From Pukyongia salina (lineage in GTDB: Bacteria > Bacteroidota > Bacteroidia > Flavobacteriales > Flavobacteriaceae): DNA of 64,000 bases. The translations under genes were made by a program, and so were the position numbers. Under the pieces are notes generated by a model. It did no database searches. It was not told the DNA's origin and saw only the letters and a list, made by a program, of their open reading frames with translations. Where the stretch lies: assembly GCF_002966125.1 (NCBI RefSeq), contig NZ_CP027062.1, forward strand, positions 2,581,001-2,645,000. Reading direction: 5' to 3'. Numbering within the stretch: position 1 is the first letter of the stretch; each line of letters starts with the position of its first letter. Positions 9,405-18,253 of this stretch are shown piece after piece.

Positions 9405-10520
9405 TTAAGGACCTAACAACGAAGAAATTTTAGCTTCTAGTGCCTGTCCTCTAAGATTCTTGGCGATGATCTTCCCATTCTCATCCAGCAGGAATGTTGC
9501 CGGGATAGACCTCACGTTATACAAACGAGCTATTGGATCTTGCCAGAACTTTAAGTTGGAAACGTGATACCAATCCATCTTATCGTCTTTTATAGCCTGA
9601 AGCCAGCGCTCTTTTTGTCCTTCACGATCAAGGGACACACTTATGATATTTAGGCCTTTGTCATGATACTTTTCGTATACTCGAACCACATTGGGGTTTT
9701 CCCGTCGGCAGGGTTTACACCAGGACGCCCAGAAATCGATTATTGTATATTTCCCAAGAGTTTCTTTTAAGGATAGCATTTCTCCGGTAGGTGTAGGAGC
9801 GGCAAAATCTGGTGCAACTCCACCAATATCGGCTCTTTTCATCTTTTCCACCTCACGCATTATGTCTCCGGCAAGTAAAGAGGAGGCGGTTTTGGGAGGC
9901 AAGTTTTTAACGATCTCGTCTGCTACGTCAACACTAATTTCTTTTCGCTGTAGCAGTTCGGAGGTTAACATTAGTGAAAAAATAGAATTGCCGTTCTCTT
10001 TGATGAAATTCACTTTATACGCTGTTTCCTCGTTCACCAAGTCTACATTTTCACGCTGGATCTCTGCTATTAAAATATTATCCTGCTGCCGGCGAGCCTC
10101 CTGGAAACGTTGCGAATTTGCCTGCTTACGTTTATTGAATTCCTTCATCTGCTTTACAAACTGCGTATACATTTCATTTTGGCGACTTCCGGTTACATTA
10201 GACGCTATCATACTATCCTTGTATAAAGTAGCTTTGAGGTTTTCATTTTCCGGGAAAAAGATAACTGTACCTCTAGGGTCTTCAGAAGCCAGGTAACCTA
10301 ATTGTAGTTTATCAGATTTCGGAAAGATGGCATTAAATTTTTCATTTTCAACGGTAAGCGTATCTGCAGGAACAGGTTGATTGTTATCCTCAATGAAATA
10401 AACAACGAGCAGGGTACCGTCTGCGAATCCTTGTGCTGTACCATCCAGGGTATAGTTTTCCGAGTCTTCAGAACAAGAAAACAATAAAACTGTAATAAAA
10501 AGGGCTAAATATCGTCTCAT
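9405..10520 (-). CDS. TlpA/ResA-type thioredoxin lipoprotein with N-terminal DUF4369-like region
   Basis: The 371-residue protein starts with a lipoprotein signal ending LLFSC, so it should be anchored in the envelope. Residues 20-120 look like the DUF4369 beta domain often found before thioredoxins in Bacteroidota. Residues 125-170 are helical and charged. The C-terminal 140 residues form a TlpA-like thioredoxin with the redox motif WCKPC (Cys268, Cys271) and the cis-proline segment SIPATFLL. It probably reduces disulfides of envelope proteins or cytochrome c apoproteins. A complete promoter is visible upstream at 10538-10566, so it is transcribed alone. Confidence 0.92.
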   Translation of the reverse strand: MRRYLALFITVLLFSCSEDSENYTLDGTAQGFADGTLLVVYFIEDNNQPVPADTLTVENEKFNAIFPKSDKLQLGYLASEDPRGTVIFFPENENLKATLYKDSMIASNVTGSRQNEMYTQFVKQMKEFNKRKQANSQRFQEARRQQDNILIAEIQRENVDLVNEETAYKVNFIKENGNSIFSLMLTSELLQRKEISVDVADEIVKNLPPKTASSLLAGDIMREVEKMKRADIGGVAPDFAAPTPTGEMLSLKETLGKYTIIDFWASWCKPCRRENPNVVRVYEKYHDKGLNIISVSLDREGQKERWLQAIKDDKMDWYHVSNLKFWQDPIARLYNVRSIPATFLLDENGKIIAKNLRGQALEAKISSLLGP

Positions 10521-10537
10521 ATAGATAAGTTTGTGTA

Positions 10538-10566
10538 CAAAAATAGCTGTAATTTTCGCTAGACAA
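10538..10566 (-). promoter_or_regulatory. Complete Bacteroidota-type promoter for the TlpA-like gene
   Basis: On the minus strand TTG (10566-10564) is followed by an 18-nt spacer and TATTTTTG (10545-10538). Both the elements and the spacing fit the phylum's sigma-A (SigABfr) consensus TTG-N17-20-TAnnTTTG. The ATG is 17 nt further on. Confidence 0.7.
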
Positions 10567-10655
10567 AAATTGAATACTCAAATAATTGTTAATTATTTGC
10601 TCATTATTCTGTGCATGAACGAAATTGCTTAATTTAGAGCGTTAAACAACTGAAA

Positions 10656-13040
10656 ATGAAAGATAAGACTACTTCGACCCAATTTCCTCTCAAGATCAAG
10701 GTGAGCTTTAGTAAGCTTTTTGATTCGTATAGAGAATCATTGGACAGAATGAGTGGTTTACAAAAGGAACGGGCTGAAGAGATATTAAAGGTTGCCGAAG
10801 AATATCCCATTTTGTCTGAAGGATTTGATGATGAGGAAACATTAGCGAAATATCAATCGCAGGTACATTTGGTGCTGGAAGATTTCTTTGCCGGTATACT
10901 GGCAAAGAATGAAATAAAAATAGCTTCTATTCCATACAGGTTCGTGATTTTCAGATCATCGGAGAGGTTCAAGAATATTGTGGCCCATGCCGGGGAAGAT
11001 TTTAAAGCCCAGTTAACCAATTTTAATGACGACGAGGCATATATGATGGGATGTTCTATGATACTAAATGCTTATTACGGCTATAAAGTAGATTTTAGAA
11101 GACCATTTTATTATGATATCCCTGATGCAAACGGCATCATGAGACATTACAAAGTCTTGTACAATGGGGACTTTATTGATATTGAGAAGACCGACCGCTC
11201 GATCGACATCACCAAGGAAGACGTAGCCGAACTGATCGACAACTTTGGTAATATCAAATTATGGAAGGAAAAGTTTCCTCCCAACAGCTGGCTGTTTAAA
11301 GGATTTGTAATTGCGACTATGTACGACGCGACCATGGATGTATCGCTGTCGTCATTTAAGTCTAATTTGATCTCGAAGGATTCGAAAGATGAAGATTTTA
11401 CCAAGAAATTCCGAAACATAGTTAGGTCTATCTTCAATTTACCTGCGTTGGATGTTGGATATACAATGTTCGATGCAGATGAAAGGGAGTTTCATACTCC
11501 ACCTATGCTGGGCACACCCAAAAGTTATCTTTTAAATGGAAAGCAAAGTGAAGCCTGTACAGCCGCCTTATGCCCTCATTCGTATGAATCACTTTTTGTA
11601 AAGAACGAATTCTATTCTATCTCTGATGTAGCTAAGTTTTACGAATTGTATCCCGATAATATTCTATACAAGACTCTAAACGAACAGAAGATGGGAAGTG
11701 CCATATTGGCGCCATTGGTAAGCAGAGGAGAGCTATTGGGAGTTATGGAATTGGTTTCACCGAACGCGCAGGAATTAAATTCTGTGAACGCAAATAAATT
11801 ACACGACATCATGCCTTATCTCGTGGATTCGGTGAGGCAATCGGTAGAACGGGAGCGAAATGAAATAGAATTATTGATTCAGGAAGAATGTACATCTATT
11901 CACCCCAGTGTTCACTGGAAATTTAAAAAAGAGGCCGAACGAGTCCTACGATCCAGACATTATAGTGATACCGAGTTATCGTTTAGGGAGATAGTTTTTG
12001 AGAATGTTTACCCTTTATTTGGTCAGATGGATATTAAGGGTTCATCTATTGCCAGAAACGACGCTACCAAGCACGATCTTGTTTTACAACTTAAATTGGT
12101 AAAGAAGATCATTGAGAAGATATACAAAGTGGAAGACCTGCCTATATATGAGCAGATCAATTTTAGAATCAATAAATTCCTGAGCGATATCAAGGACCAA
12201 CTGGAAGTGGATACAGAACGCAAGGTGCTGAACTTCCTGAAAGAAGAGATCGTTCCCTTATACGATCATCTAAGTAAAAAGAACAAGGTCCTGGCAGAGC
12301 TGATCGCCGATTATTACAAGGAGATCGACAATGACAAAGGTTTTGTTTACAAATACCGCAAGGATTATGACGATTCTGTCATGCAGGTAAACAAGCACAT
12401 GGCGAACATTCTGGACATAAAGCAAAGGCATGCACAGGCAATGTACCCGCACTACTTTGAAAGGTTTAAAACTGACGGGGTTGAGCACAATATGTACATA
12501 GGTGAATCTATAACCAAAGATGATAGTTTCAATAAGATATACCTCTATAACCTTAGATTATGGCAGTTACAGGCCATGTGTGAAATGGAGAATAGTTTTT
12601 ATCATCTAAAGGAAAAGTTACCGGTTGCCCTTGATGTCGCCTCCATGATTCTGGTGTTCAACACCTCACTTTCGCTTCGTTTTAGAATGGACGAGAAGCG
12701 ATTCGATGTGGATGGTACGTACAATGCCAGATACGAAGTAGTAAAGAAGCGCGTGGACAAGGCTCATATCAAGGGAACAGAAGAGAGGATCACTCAACCT
12801 GGTAAGATCACCATCATATATTCGCAAAGAGCTGATGAAAAAGAATATTTAAAATATATCGGCTTCTTGCAACATAAAAAACTACTGGATAAGGATGTAG
12901 AGATCCTGAAATTGGAGGATCTTCAAGGGGTTACCGGTTTAAAAGCGATCCGGGTAAGTGTGCTGTATTCTAAAAAACTGGATGATCAGAAAAAAGAATA
13001 CTACACTTATGATGATCTCATGAAACAACTTAGCTCTTAA
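10656..13040 (+). CDS. Large GAF domain-containing cytoplasmic protein
   Basis: This 794-residue protein has no signal peptide or membrane segment. A GAF-like domain is recognisable at about residues 310-405, with the segments MGSAILAPLVSRGELLGVM and ELVSPNAQELN. The 270 residues before it and the 390 after it match nothing I recognise. The C-terminal part is rich in lysine and glutamate and probably mostly helical. There is no histidine kinase, GGDEF or other output motif, so it may act as a sensory scaffold. Similar large GAF proteins occur widely in Flavobacteriaceae. It faces the HD-PycTM gene convergently with interlocked stops. Confidence 0.8.
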   Translation: MKDKTTSTQFPLKIKVSFSKLFDSYRESLDRMSGLQKERAEEILKVAEEYPILSEGFDDEETLAKYQSQVHLVLEDFFAGILAKNEIKIASIPYRFVIFRSSERFKNIVAHAGEDFKAQLTNFNDDEAYMMGCSMILNAYYGYKVDFRRPFYYDIPDANGIMRHYKVLYNGDFIDIEKTDRSIDITKEDVAELIDNFGNIKLWKEKFPPNSWLFKGFVIATMYDATMDVSLSSFKSNLISKDSKDEDFTKKFRNIVRSIFNLPALDVGYTMFDADEREFHTPPMLGTPKSYLLNGKQSEACTAALCPHSYESLFVKNEFYSISDVAKFYELYPDNILYKTLNEQKMGSAILAPLVSRGELLGVMELVSPNAQELNSVNANKLHDIMPYLVDSVRQSVERERNEIELLIQEECTSIHPSVHWKFKKEAERVLRSRHYSDTELSFREIVFENVYPLFGQMDIKGSSIARNDATKHDLVLQLKLVKKIIEKIYKVEDLPIYEQINFRINKFLSDIKDQLEVDTERKVLNFLKEEIVPLYDHLSKKNKVLAELIADYYKEIDNDKGFVYKYRKDYDDSVMQVNKHMANILDIKQRHAQAMYPHYFERFKTDGVEHNMYIGESITKDDSFNKIYLYNLRLWQLQAMCEMENSFYHLKEKLPVALDVASMILVFNTSLSLRFRMDEKRFDVDGTYNARYEVVKKRVDKAHIKGTEERITQPGKITIIYSQRADEKEYLKYIGFLQHKKLLDKDVEILKLEDLQGVTGLKAIRVSVLYSKKLDDQKKEYYTYDDLMKQLSS

Positions 13041-14248
13041 TTAACTAAATTATCAACCGTTACTGTCTGCTCGGCTAGCGAAAAAGACACGGCGAACGCA
13101 ATAATTGATATTATAATTCCCAATACGAAGATGGTGTAAGTCCAACGCAGTATACGGTACTTGCGATCAAGGACTTTTCCCAGGAAATAGAGATCCTTGG
13201 TAAGGGATGAATACACATAATCCCTGTCCTTCAAAAGCTCTTCTATAGCCCATTGATATTGAGAGAGTTCCATCTTGTGAAAGTTCCCAAAAAAGGTAAG
13301 ATTAACAGATTTGTTCTTTACGTCCTCTTCGGTAAACTCTCCTCTGGTTACATTTGGGCGGGTAGCGATCACTGCCAGGATCATCGATATTGTACTCGAT
13401 ACTACAAAAATAGCAGAAGGTGCAATAAGAAAAGGGTTGGTGTCCAATTTAGACAAGAGGTTAGACAGCACCAGTGAAATGATAATAGCATTAACCGAAA
13501 GCAAGATGTTCGCCTTGGTATCGGCAATATCACTTAGCTTTATATGGTTTCTCAGGGCAACTCGGTAAAAGGTTTGTATGCCTCTTTCCGGACTCGCATC
13601 TTTGTATTTTGCTTTTAACTCGGCCTTGAGTTTTTCCTTTTTTAACTTTTTCCTGTCCTTCTTTCGTTTTTTCATCAGTTTCGCCAGATTACTTTCTTTA
13701 ACCGGCTGCCATTTTTTAAGGGCATACTCACTGTAAAACTGGTGTTCTTCTACAAGAAGCCTGATATTTTCGTTTCGCCACTCTTTAGGGCTATATGTCT
13801 TTATATTTTGAGCAATTAATTCCTGTCGAAGAAATTCACTGGCTTCTTCGAAATAATCTTTTCCAAAATGGGATGCATCGGCATCCTTGATCATTTCTTC
13901 AAGTTTATTTTTTGGATCCTTATCGAATTTGGTGGCAAGTATACATTTTTCTACTTCGTCGATAACATCTTTCTCTACTTCCTGCGATTCGAGAAACTCC
14001 CGTGCGATCCTAGCACTCTCTTCTTCATGGTTATCTCTGCATTTAATATAGCCTGTATCGTGTAATAAGGCAGATAGCCTCAAAACGAGACTTTCCTTCT
14101 TGCTTAGCTTAGAATTTTCTATGATCTCATTGATACTTTTTAAAACACGTTTGGAATGGGTGTAATTATGATAGAGAAAATTTGTTGGAAGCTCCTCCTT
14201 AAATAGATTTAAGATATAATCATCTGCTGCCTGTACAATGTCGTTCAT
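13037..14248 (-). CDS. HD-domain phosphohydrolase fused to a Pycsar effector-type (PycTM/DUF5706) membrane domain
   Basis: The N-terminal 150 residues are an HD domain with the metal ligands His38, His70-Asp71 (motif LLHDTGYI) and an aspartate in KDAD (about 129). A lysine-rich linker (about residues 195-225, long KK and KKLKK runs) leads to a C-terminal membrane domain. This starts LSDIADTKANILLSVNAII, which matches the PycTM effector family, and has hydrophobic segments at about 250-270, 280-305 and 380-402. In Pycsar anti-phage systems PycTM proteins respond to cCMP or cUMP made by a PycC cyclase. No cyclase gene is visible here, so a signalling or housekeeping role is equally possible. 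The ATG at 14248 is preferred over GTG 14269. Confidence 0.85.
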   Translation of the reverse strand: MNDIVQAADDYILNLFKEELPTNFLYHNYTHSKRVLKSINEIIENSKLSKKESLVLRLSALLHDTGYIKCRDNHEEESARIAREFLESQEVEKDVIDEVEKCILATKFDKDPKNKLEEMIKDADASHFGKDYFEEASEFLRQELIAQNIKTYSPKEWRNENIRLLVEEHQFYSEYALKKWQPVKESNLAKLMKKRKKDRKKLKKEKLKAELKAKYKDASPERGIQTFYRVALRNHIKLSDIADTKANILLSVNAIIISLVLSNLLSKLDTNPFLIAPSAIFVVSSTISMILAVIATRPNVTRGEFTEEDVKNKSVNLTFFGNFHKMELSQYQWAIEELLKDRDYVYSSLTKDLYFLGKVLDRKYRILRWTYTIFVLGIIISIIAFAVSFSLAEQTVTVDNLVN

Positions 14249-14302
14249 AGGTGTTATCTTTAGAAGCACAAAATACTAAAAATAATCCTCGAGTCTGTTG
14301 AT

Positions 14303-17300
14303 ATGAAGTTTTTTTACCAATCCATTATTATAGTTTTAAGTTCGCTGATATTAAGTTGTGGAAGTTATAAACCGAAATTTATTTCTGAAGAAAATCCAAC
14401 TCCTGCAACCGTAACAAATTCAGAAATTGAAAAACGTATTTACCTGGTGGGTGATGCCGGTTATGCGCCTGAAAATGAAACCAGTCTGGCACTGAAAGCT
14501 TTCGAGAAGCTGATCTCTAAATCTAACACCAAAGAGGATCATCTAATTTTCCTGGGTGATAATATATATGACAACGGACTGCCGGCCAAAGGACATAAAG
14601 ATCGAAAACAAGCCGAACACCGGTTGGAAATTCAGTTGGATGCCGCCAAGAAATTTGATGGTGAGGCCCTATTCATTCCCGGAAATCACGATTGGTATAG
14701 TAATGGGGTGAAGGGACTGAAGAGGCAGGAAGAGTATGTAGAAGATGCCCTGGACGATAATGAGGCCTTCCAGCCGGAAAATGGATGCCCGGTGGAAAAT
14801 ATATCATTATCCGATAATATAGAACTCCTGGTACTGGATACACAATGGTATATCGCAGACTGGGACAAATACCCCACGATAAATGACGATTGTGATATAA
14901 AGACCAGAAAGGGTTTCTTCCTGGAAGTAGAAGATAAACTCAAGGATAACAACGACAAGACAGTGGTTATCGCAATGCATCATCCGGCATATACGTATGG
15001 CTTACATGGAGGATATTATAATTTCAACAAGCATATATTCGCTGCCAACAACAACATCCCTTTGCCGGGAATAGCGAGTTTAGTAACGCTAATACGTTCT
15101 CAGGGAGGTGTGTCCCCTCAGGACAGGTACAACAACAGGTATAACGAACTTATGCGCCGTCTGATAACTCTTGCTTCTGGGAATGACAAAGTTATTTTTG
15201 CGTCCGGGCATGAGCATACCTTACAATATATAGAAATAGAATCTCTACGACAGATCGTTTCCGGTTCCGGGGCAAAAAGAGCGCCAGTAAACCTTGGTAA
15301 AGGAGCAAAGTTTGTAAGTGGGGAGCAAGGATTTGCAGTACTGGATATCTATAAGAACGGAGGCTCCCGGGTTACATTTTACGATGCATCCACCGGCGAA
15401 CCTACCCAGGTATATACTACCGAAGTTTTTCCGGCCGATAAGGAATACGATGTCTCTACTTTACCCGATGAATTTCCCGATACTATAAAAGCTTCGGTGT
15501 ATGAGAAAGAGGAAACCGAAAAATCTGAAGGATACGAATGGTTCTGGGGTGATCATTACAGGTACCTTTACGGGACCGAATTAGAAGTGCCGGTAATGAC
15601 ACTTGAGGATTTTGAAATGGGTTTCACCATCGAACGTAAAGGAGGAGGACACCAGACCAGGTCTCTCAGACTGGTAGATTCCAAAGGTAGAAATTTTGCT
15701 TTACGTGCGTTAAAGAAAAGCGCTGTGCAATTCTTACAAAGTGTAGCGTTTAAGGACACCTATGTTGAAGAGGATTTTGAAGAAACGCTTACCGAGGAAG
15801 CGATCTTAGATTTCTATACCTCGAGTCATCCGTACGCAGCCTTTGTAGTACCAAAGCTCTCCGATGCTTTAGGGATATATCATACTAATCCTTTTCTCTT
15901 TTATATGCCCAAGCACAAAGCCCTTGGAAAGTACAACGAGGAATTTGGAGATGAACTTTATTTTATTGAAGAAAGGCCGGACGATGGTTTTCTGGATGTG
16001 GAATCCTTCGGAAAACCGGATGCTATCGAGAGCACAAGCGATGTGCTGGAAAACCTTCGGGCCGATGAAAAATACCGGATGGACGAACCAGCTTTTATCC
16101 GTGCACGACTTTTTGATATGATCCTGGGCGACTGGGACAGGCATCAGGACCAATGGAGATGGTCTCGTTTTGATATTTCGGACGATGAGAAGATTTATCG
16201 CCCTATCCCGCGGGACAGGGATCAGGTTTTTTCAAAATATGACGGAGCATTGCTTGATTTCATGAAACTGCTTATCCCTGGTACCAAGCAATTTCAAGAA
16301 TACAATGAAGATTTCAAGGATTATAAATGGATCAACCTTGCGGGAATAAAAATAGACCGAACGTTTACTCAAACTTCTGGTAAAGAAGTTTGGTTGGAAC
16401 AGGCACGGTTTATTGCCGAGAATCTATCAGACGAGGTAATAGAAGAGGCGTTCGATCAATTACCTCCCGAGGTTCAGAATGAAGATTCGGAAGAAATAAA
16501 GCGTATGCTAAAATCGCGAAGAGGAAAGCTGGTGGCATTTGCGGGCAAATATTTTGATCACTTAACCAAACTGGTTGTGCTAACGGCTACCGATAAGGAT
16601 GATCATATAGAAATAGAACGTGGAGATCATTTTACCGAAGTCTCTATTTCCAGAATAAAAGATGGAAAAGTACAGCCACCATTTAAAACCAGGAGGATAG
16701 AACACAAGAAAACCAAAGAAATTTGGGTGTATGGCCTGGATGATGACGATAATATCGTGGTTAAAGGCAGACCCAACGATCCTATCCGTGTTCGAATTAT
16801 AGGAGGGCAGAACAACGATACCTATACTATTGAAAATGGAAGAAGAGTGAAGGTATACGATCATAAGACAAAACCTAATACATTGGTAAGGAAAGGAGGC
16901 GCTAATATCAATTTCACCGATAATTATCGTTATAACATCTATCGATACGATAAATATATTGATGGGGTTACTTCCTTCTTCCCCGGGGTTGGATTTAACC
17001 CCGACGATGGGATGAAAGTGGGAATCACTATATCCTCTGCCGATCGCGGATTTAAAAACGATCCTTTCCAGGTGAAGCACACTTTGAGCGGGGGATATTT
17101 CTTCGCCACTCAAGGTTTCGATATACAATATACCGGCGAGTTTGCCAACGTTTTGAACAATTGGAACGTACTGGCAGGGGCGCGAATTACTTCCGAAAAC
17201 TTCACCAGGAATTTTTTCGGTTTTGGAAACGAAACCACCAATGAGGATGATGAGTTAGGGATGGACTACAACAGGGTAAAAACTGCAATTCGCAGTGCCA

Positions 17301-18007
17301 AAACAGGAGTTGTGAAGGATGGTCACTACGGAAGCCGGATTGAGATCACAGCCGAGCTCGAAACCATAGAGGTAGAACCCACAGACGATCGTTTTATAGC
17401 CCAGGAAATAGCAGATCCCGCCTTTTTCGACGATAGGAAATACTTTGGTATTGTAGATGTAACTTACAGCTATTCTGGATATGATACAAAGGTTGTGCCT
17501 ACGCGAGGTATGTTCTTTAAGGTGAAATCTGGTGTTACAATGAACATGCAGGATAGTGAGCGAACCTTTGGTTATATACAGCCTTCCATGGAATTCTATA
17601 ATTCGATCACGAGAAATCGTAAACTGGTGTTGCGATCCCAGGTTCAGGGTCAGTTTAACATTGGCGATTCGTTCGAATTTTACCAGGCTGCGGTATTAGG
17701 AGCCAACACCGGCCTTCGCGGATACAGGACCGAACGATTTAGCGGAGAGAGCGCACTGGCGTTCAGTGCAGATCTGCGATACAGCTTGTTTAAGTTCAAC
17801 ACTGGCCTGCTCCCTCTTAAATTAAATGTCTTTGGAGGCTATGACTACGGGAGGGTTTGGCTTGATGAAGAAAATTCTAACACCTGGCATGATAGTGTAG
17901 GAGGTGGGATTATAGTTAATGCTATAGATACACTTTCGGGACAATTTGGTCTCTTCAACAGCGATGATGGTTTGAGATTTTCATTCGGTTTTGGTCTTAG
18001 CCTTTAA
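14303..18007 (+). CDS. Envelope metallophosphoesterase fused to a kinase-like middle region and an Omp85-type barrel
   Basis: This 1234-residue lipoprotein (signal ending LILSC) has three parts. Residues 45-310 are a calcineurin-like metallophosphoesterase: GDAGY (Asp51), GDNIYDN (Asp86), GNHDW (Asn128-His129), HHP (His226) and GHEH (His303, His305). Residues about 420-800 have a glycine-rich GGGH (447-450), ALRALKK (Lys471/472), GDWDRH (610-614) and PRDRDQVF (638-641), in the order of an atypical Fam20/CotH/HipA-like kinase. Residues about 880-1234 form a beta-barrel with GLRGYR (1137-1142), the counterpart of the Omp85 VRGF/Y motif. The predicted location is the outer membrane. The phosphoesterase and barrel are clear; the kinase-like part is inferred from motif order only. 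Confidence 0.87.
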   Translation: MKFFYQSIIIVLSSLILSCGSYKPKFISEENPTPATVTNSEIEKRIYLVGDAGYAPENETSLALKAFEKLISKSNTKEDHLIFLGDNIYDNGLPAKGHKDRKQAEHRLEIQLDAAKKFDGEALFIPGNHDWYSNGVKGLKRQEEYVEDALDDNEAFQPENGCPVENISLSDNIELLVLDTQWYIADWDKYPTINDDCDIKTRKGFFLEVEDKLKDNNDKTVVIAMHHPAYTYGLHGGYYNFNKHIFAANNNIPLPGIASLVTLIRSQGGVSPQDRYNNRYNELMRRLITLASGNDKVIFASGHEHTLQYIEIESLRQIVSGSGAKRAPVNLGKGAKFVSGEQGFAVLDIYKNGGSRVTFYDASTGEPTQVYTTEVFPADKEYDVSTLPDEFPDTIKASVYEKEETEKSEGYEWFWGDHYRYLYGTELEVPVMTLEDFEMGFTIERKGGGHQTRSLRLVDSKGRNFALRALKKSAVQFLQSVAFKDTYVEEDFEETLTEEAILDFYTSSHPYAAFVVPKLSDALGIYHTNPFLFYMPKHKALGKYNEEFGDELYFIEERPDDGFLDVESFGKPDAIESTSDVLENLRADEKYRMDEPAFIRARLFDMILGDWDRHQDQWRWSRFDISDDEKIYRPIPRDRDQVFSKYDGALLDFMKLLIPGTKQFQEYNEDFKDYKWINLAGIKIDRTFTQTSGKEVWLEQARFIAENLSDEVIEEAFDQLPPEVQNEDSEEIKRMLKSRRGKLVAFAGKYFDHLTKLVVLTATDKDDHIEIERGDHFTEVSISRIKDGKVQPPFKTRRIEHKKTKEIWVYGLDDDDNIVVKGRPNDPIRVRIIGGQNNDTYTIENGRRVKVYDHKTKPNTLVRKGGANINFTDNYRYNIYRYDKYIDGVTSFFPGVGFNPDDGMKVGITISSADRGFKNDPFQVKHTLSGGYFFATQGFDIQYTGEFANVLNNWNVLAGARITSENFTRNFFGFGNETTNEDDELGMDYNRVKTAIRSAKTGVVKDGHYGSRIEITAELETIEVEPTDDRFIAQEIADPAFFDDRKYFGIVDVTYSYSGYDTKVVPTRGMFFKVKSGVTMNMQDSERTFGYIQPSMEFYNSITRNRKLVLRSQVQGQFNIGDSFEFYQAAVLGANTGLRGYRTERFSGESALAFSADLRYSLFKFNTGLLPLKLNVFGGYDYGRVWLDEENSNTWHDSVGGGIIVNAIDTLSGQFGLFNSDDGLRFSFGFGLSL

Positions 18008-18253
18008 CCTAATGACCAAATACTTTAAATTTTTTAAAGGATTGAATGGCTCTTTTACGGATTTATTGTGTCCTTGAACGAAAACACATTTTCGAAAATG
18101 ATTTTAGTTTTTTATCCTTGAAAATCCACCGTTTATTTGCAGAGTAATCCTGGTATAGTGTTTAAACGGTGTAAGAAGTTTTTTCATAAAAGGGATTATA
18201 TTGGTTAGTTTTATGCCCTTCCATCCCTGGAAGGGTTTTTTTCTTTTACCAAT
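18008..18253. other. Non-coding gap with several inverted repeats
   Basis: No credible gene is seen between the two convergent genes. The plus strand contains CTTTAAA/TTTAAAG (18023-18039), the 14-nt palindrome CATTTTCGAAAATG (18087-18100), and CACCGTTTA/TAAACGGTG (18127-18135 with 18163-18171) followed by a T6 tract (18179-18184). Last comes the terminator hairpin at 18216-18242. It may be a long structured 3' untranslated region or contain a small RNA. Confidence 0.5.
18216..18242 (+). terminator. Rho-independent terminator
   Basis: A perfect 8-bp stem CCCTTCCA/TGGAAGGG with the loop TCCC is followed by seven T residues. It is oriented to stop transcription from the large phosphoesterase-barrel gene, although it lies 208 nt after that stop codon. 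Confidence 0.85.

Noticed and set aside
9691..10296. A 201-codon plus-strand frame inside the TlpA-like gene
   Set aside because: It is antisense to a protein with an intact thioredoxin motif, and its serine-rich composition is typical of shadow frames.
13037..14248. A complete Pycsar anti-phage system
   Set aside because: Only the effector-type domain is present, and it is fused to an HD domain. There is no PycC cyclase or other defence gene nearby.
16580..17128. A 182-codon open frame on the minus strand inside the phosphoesterase-barrel gene
   Set aside because: It lies wholly antisense to a gene with clear domains. Its translation has low-complexity runs of Ile and Val and no recognisable motif.
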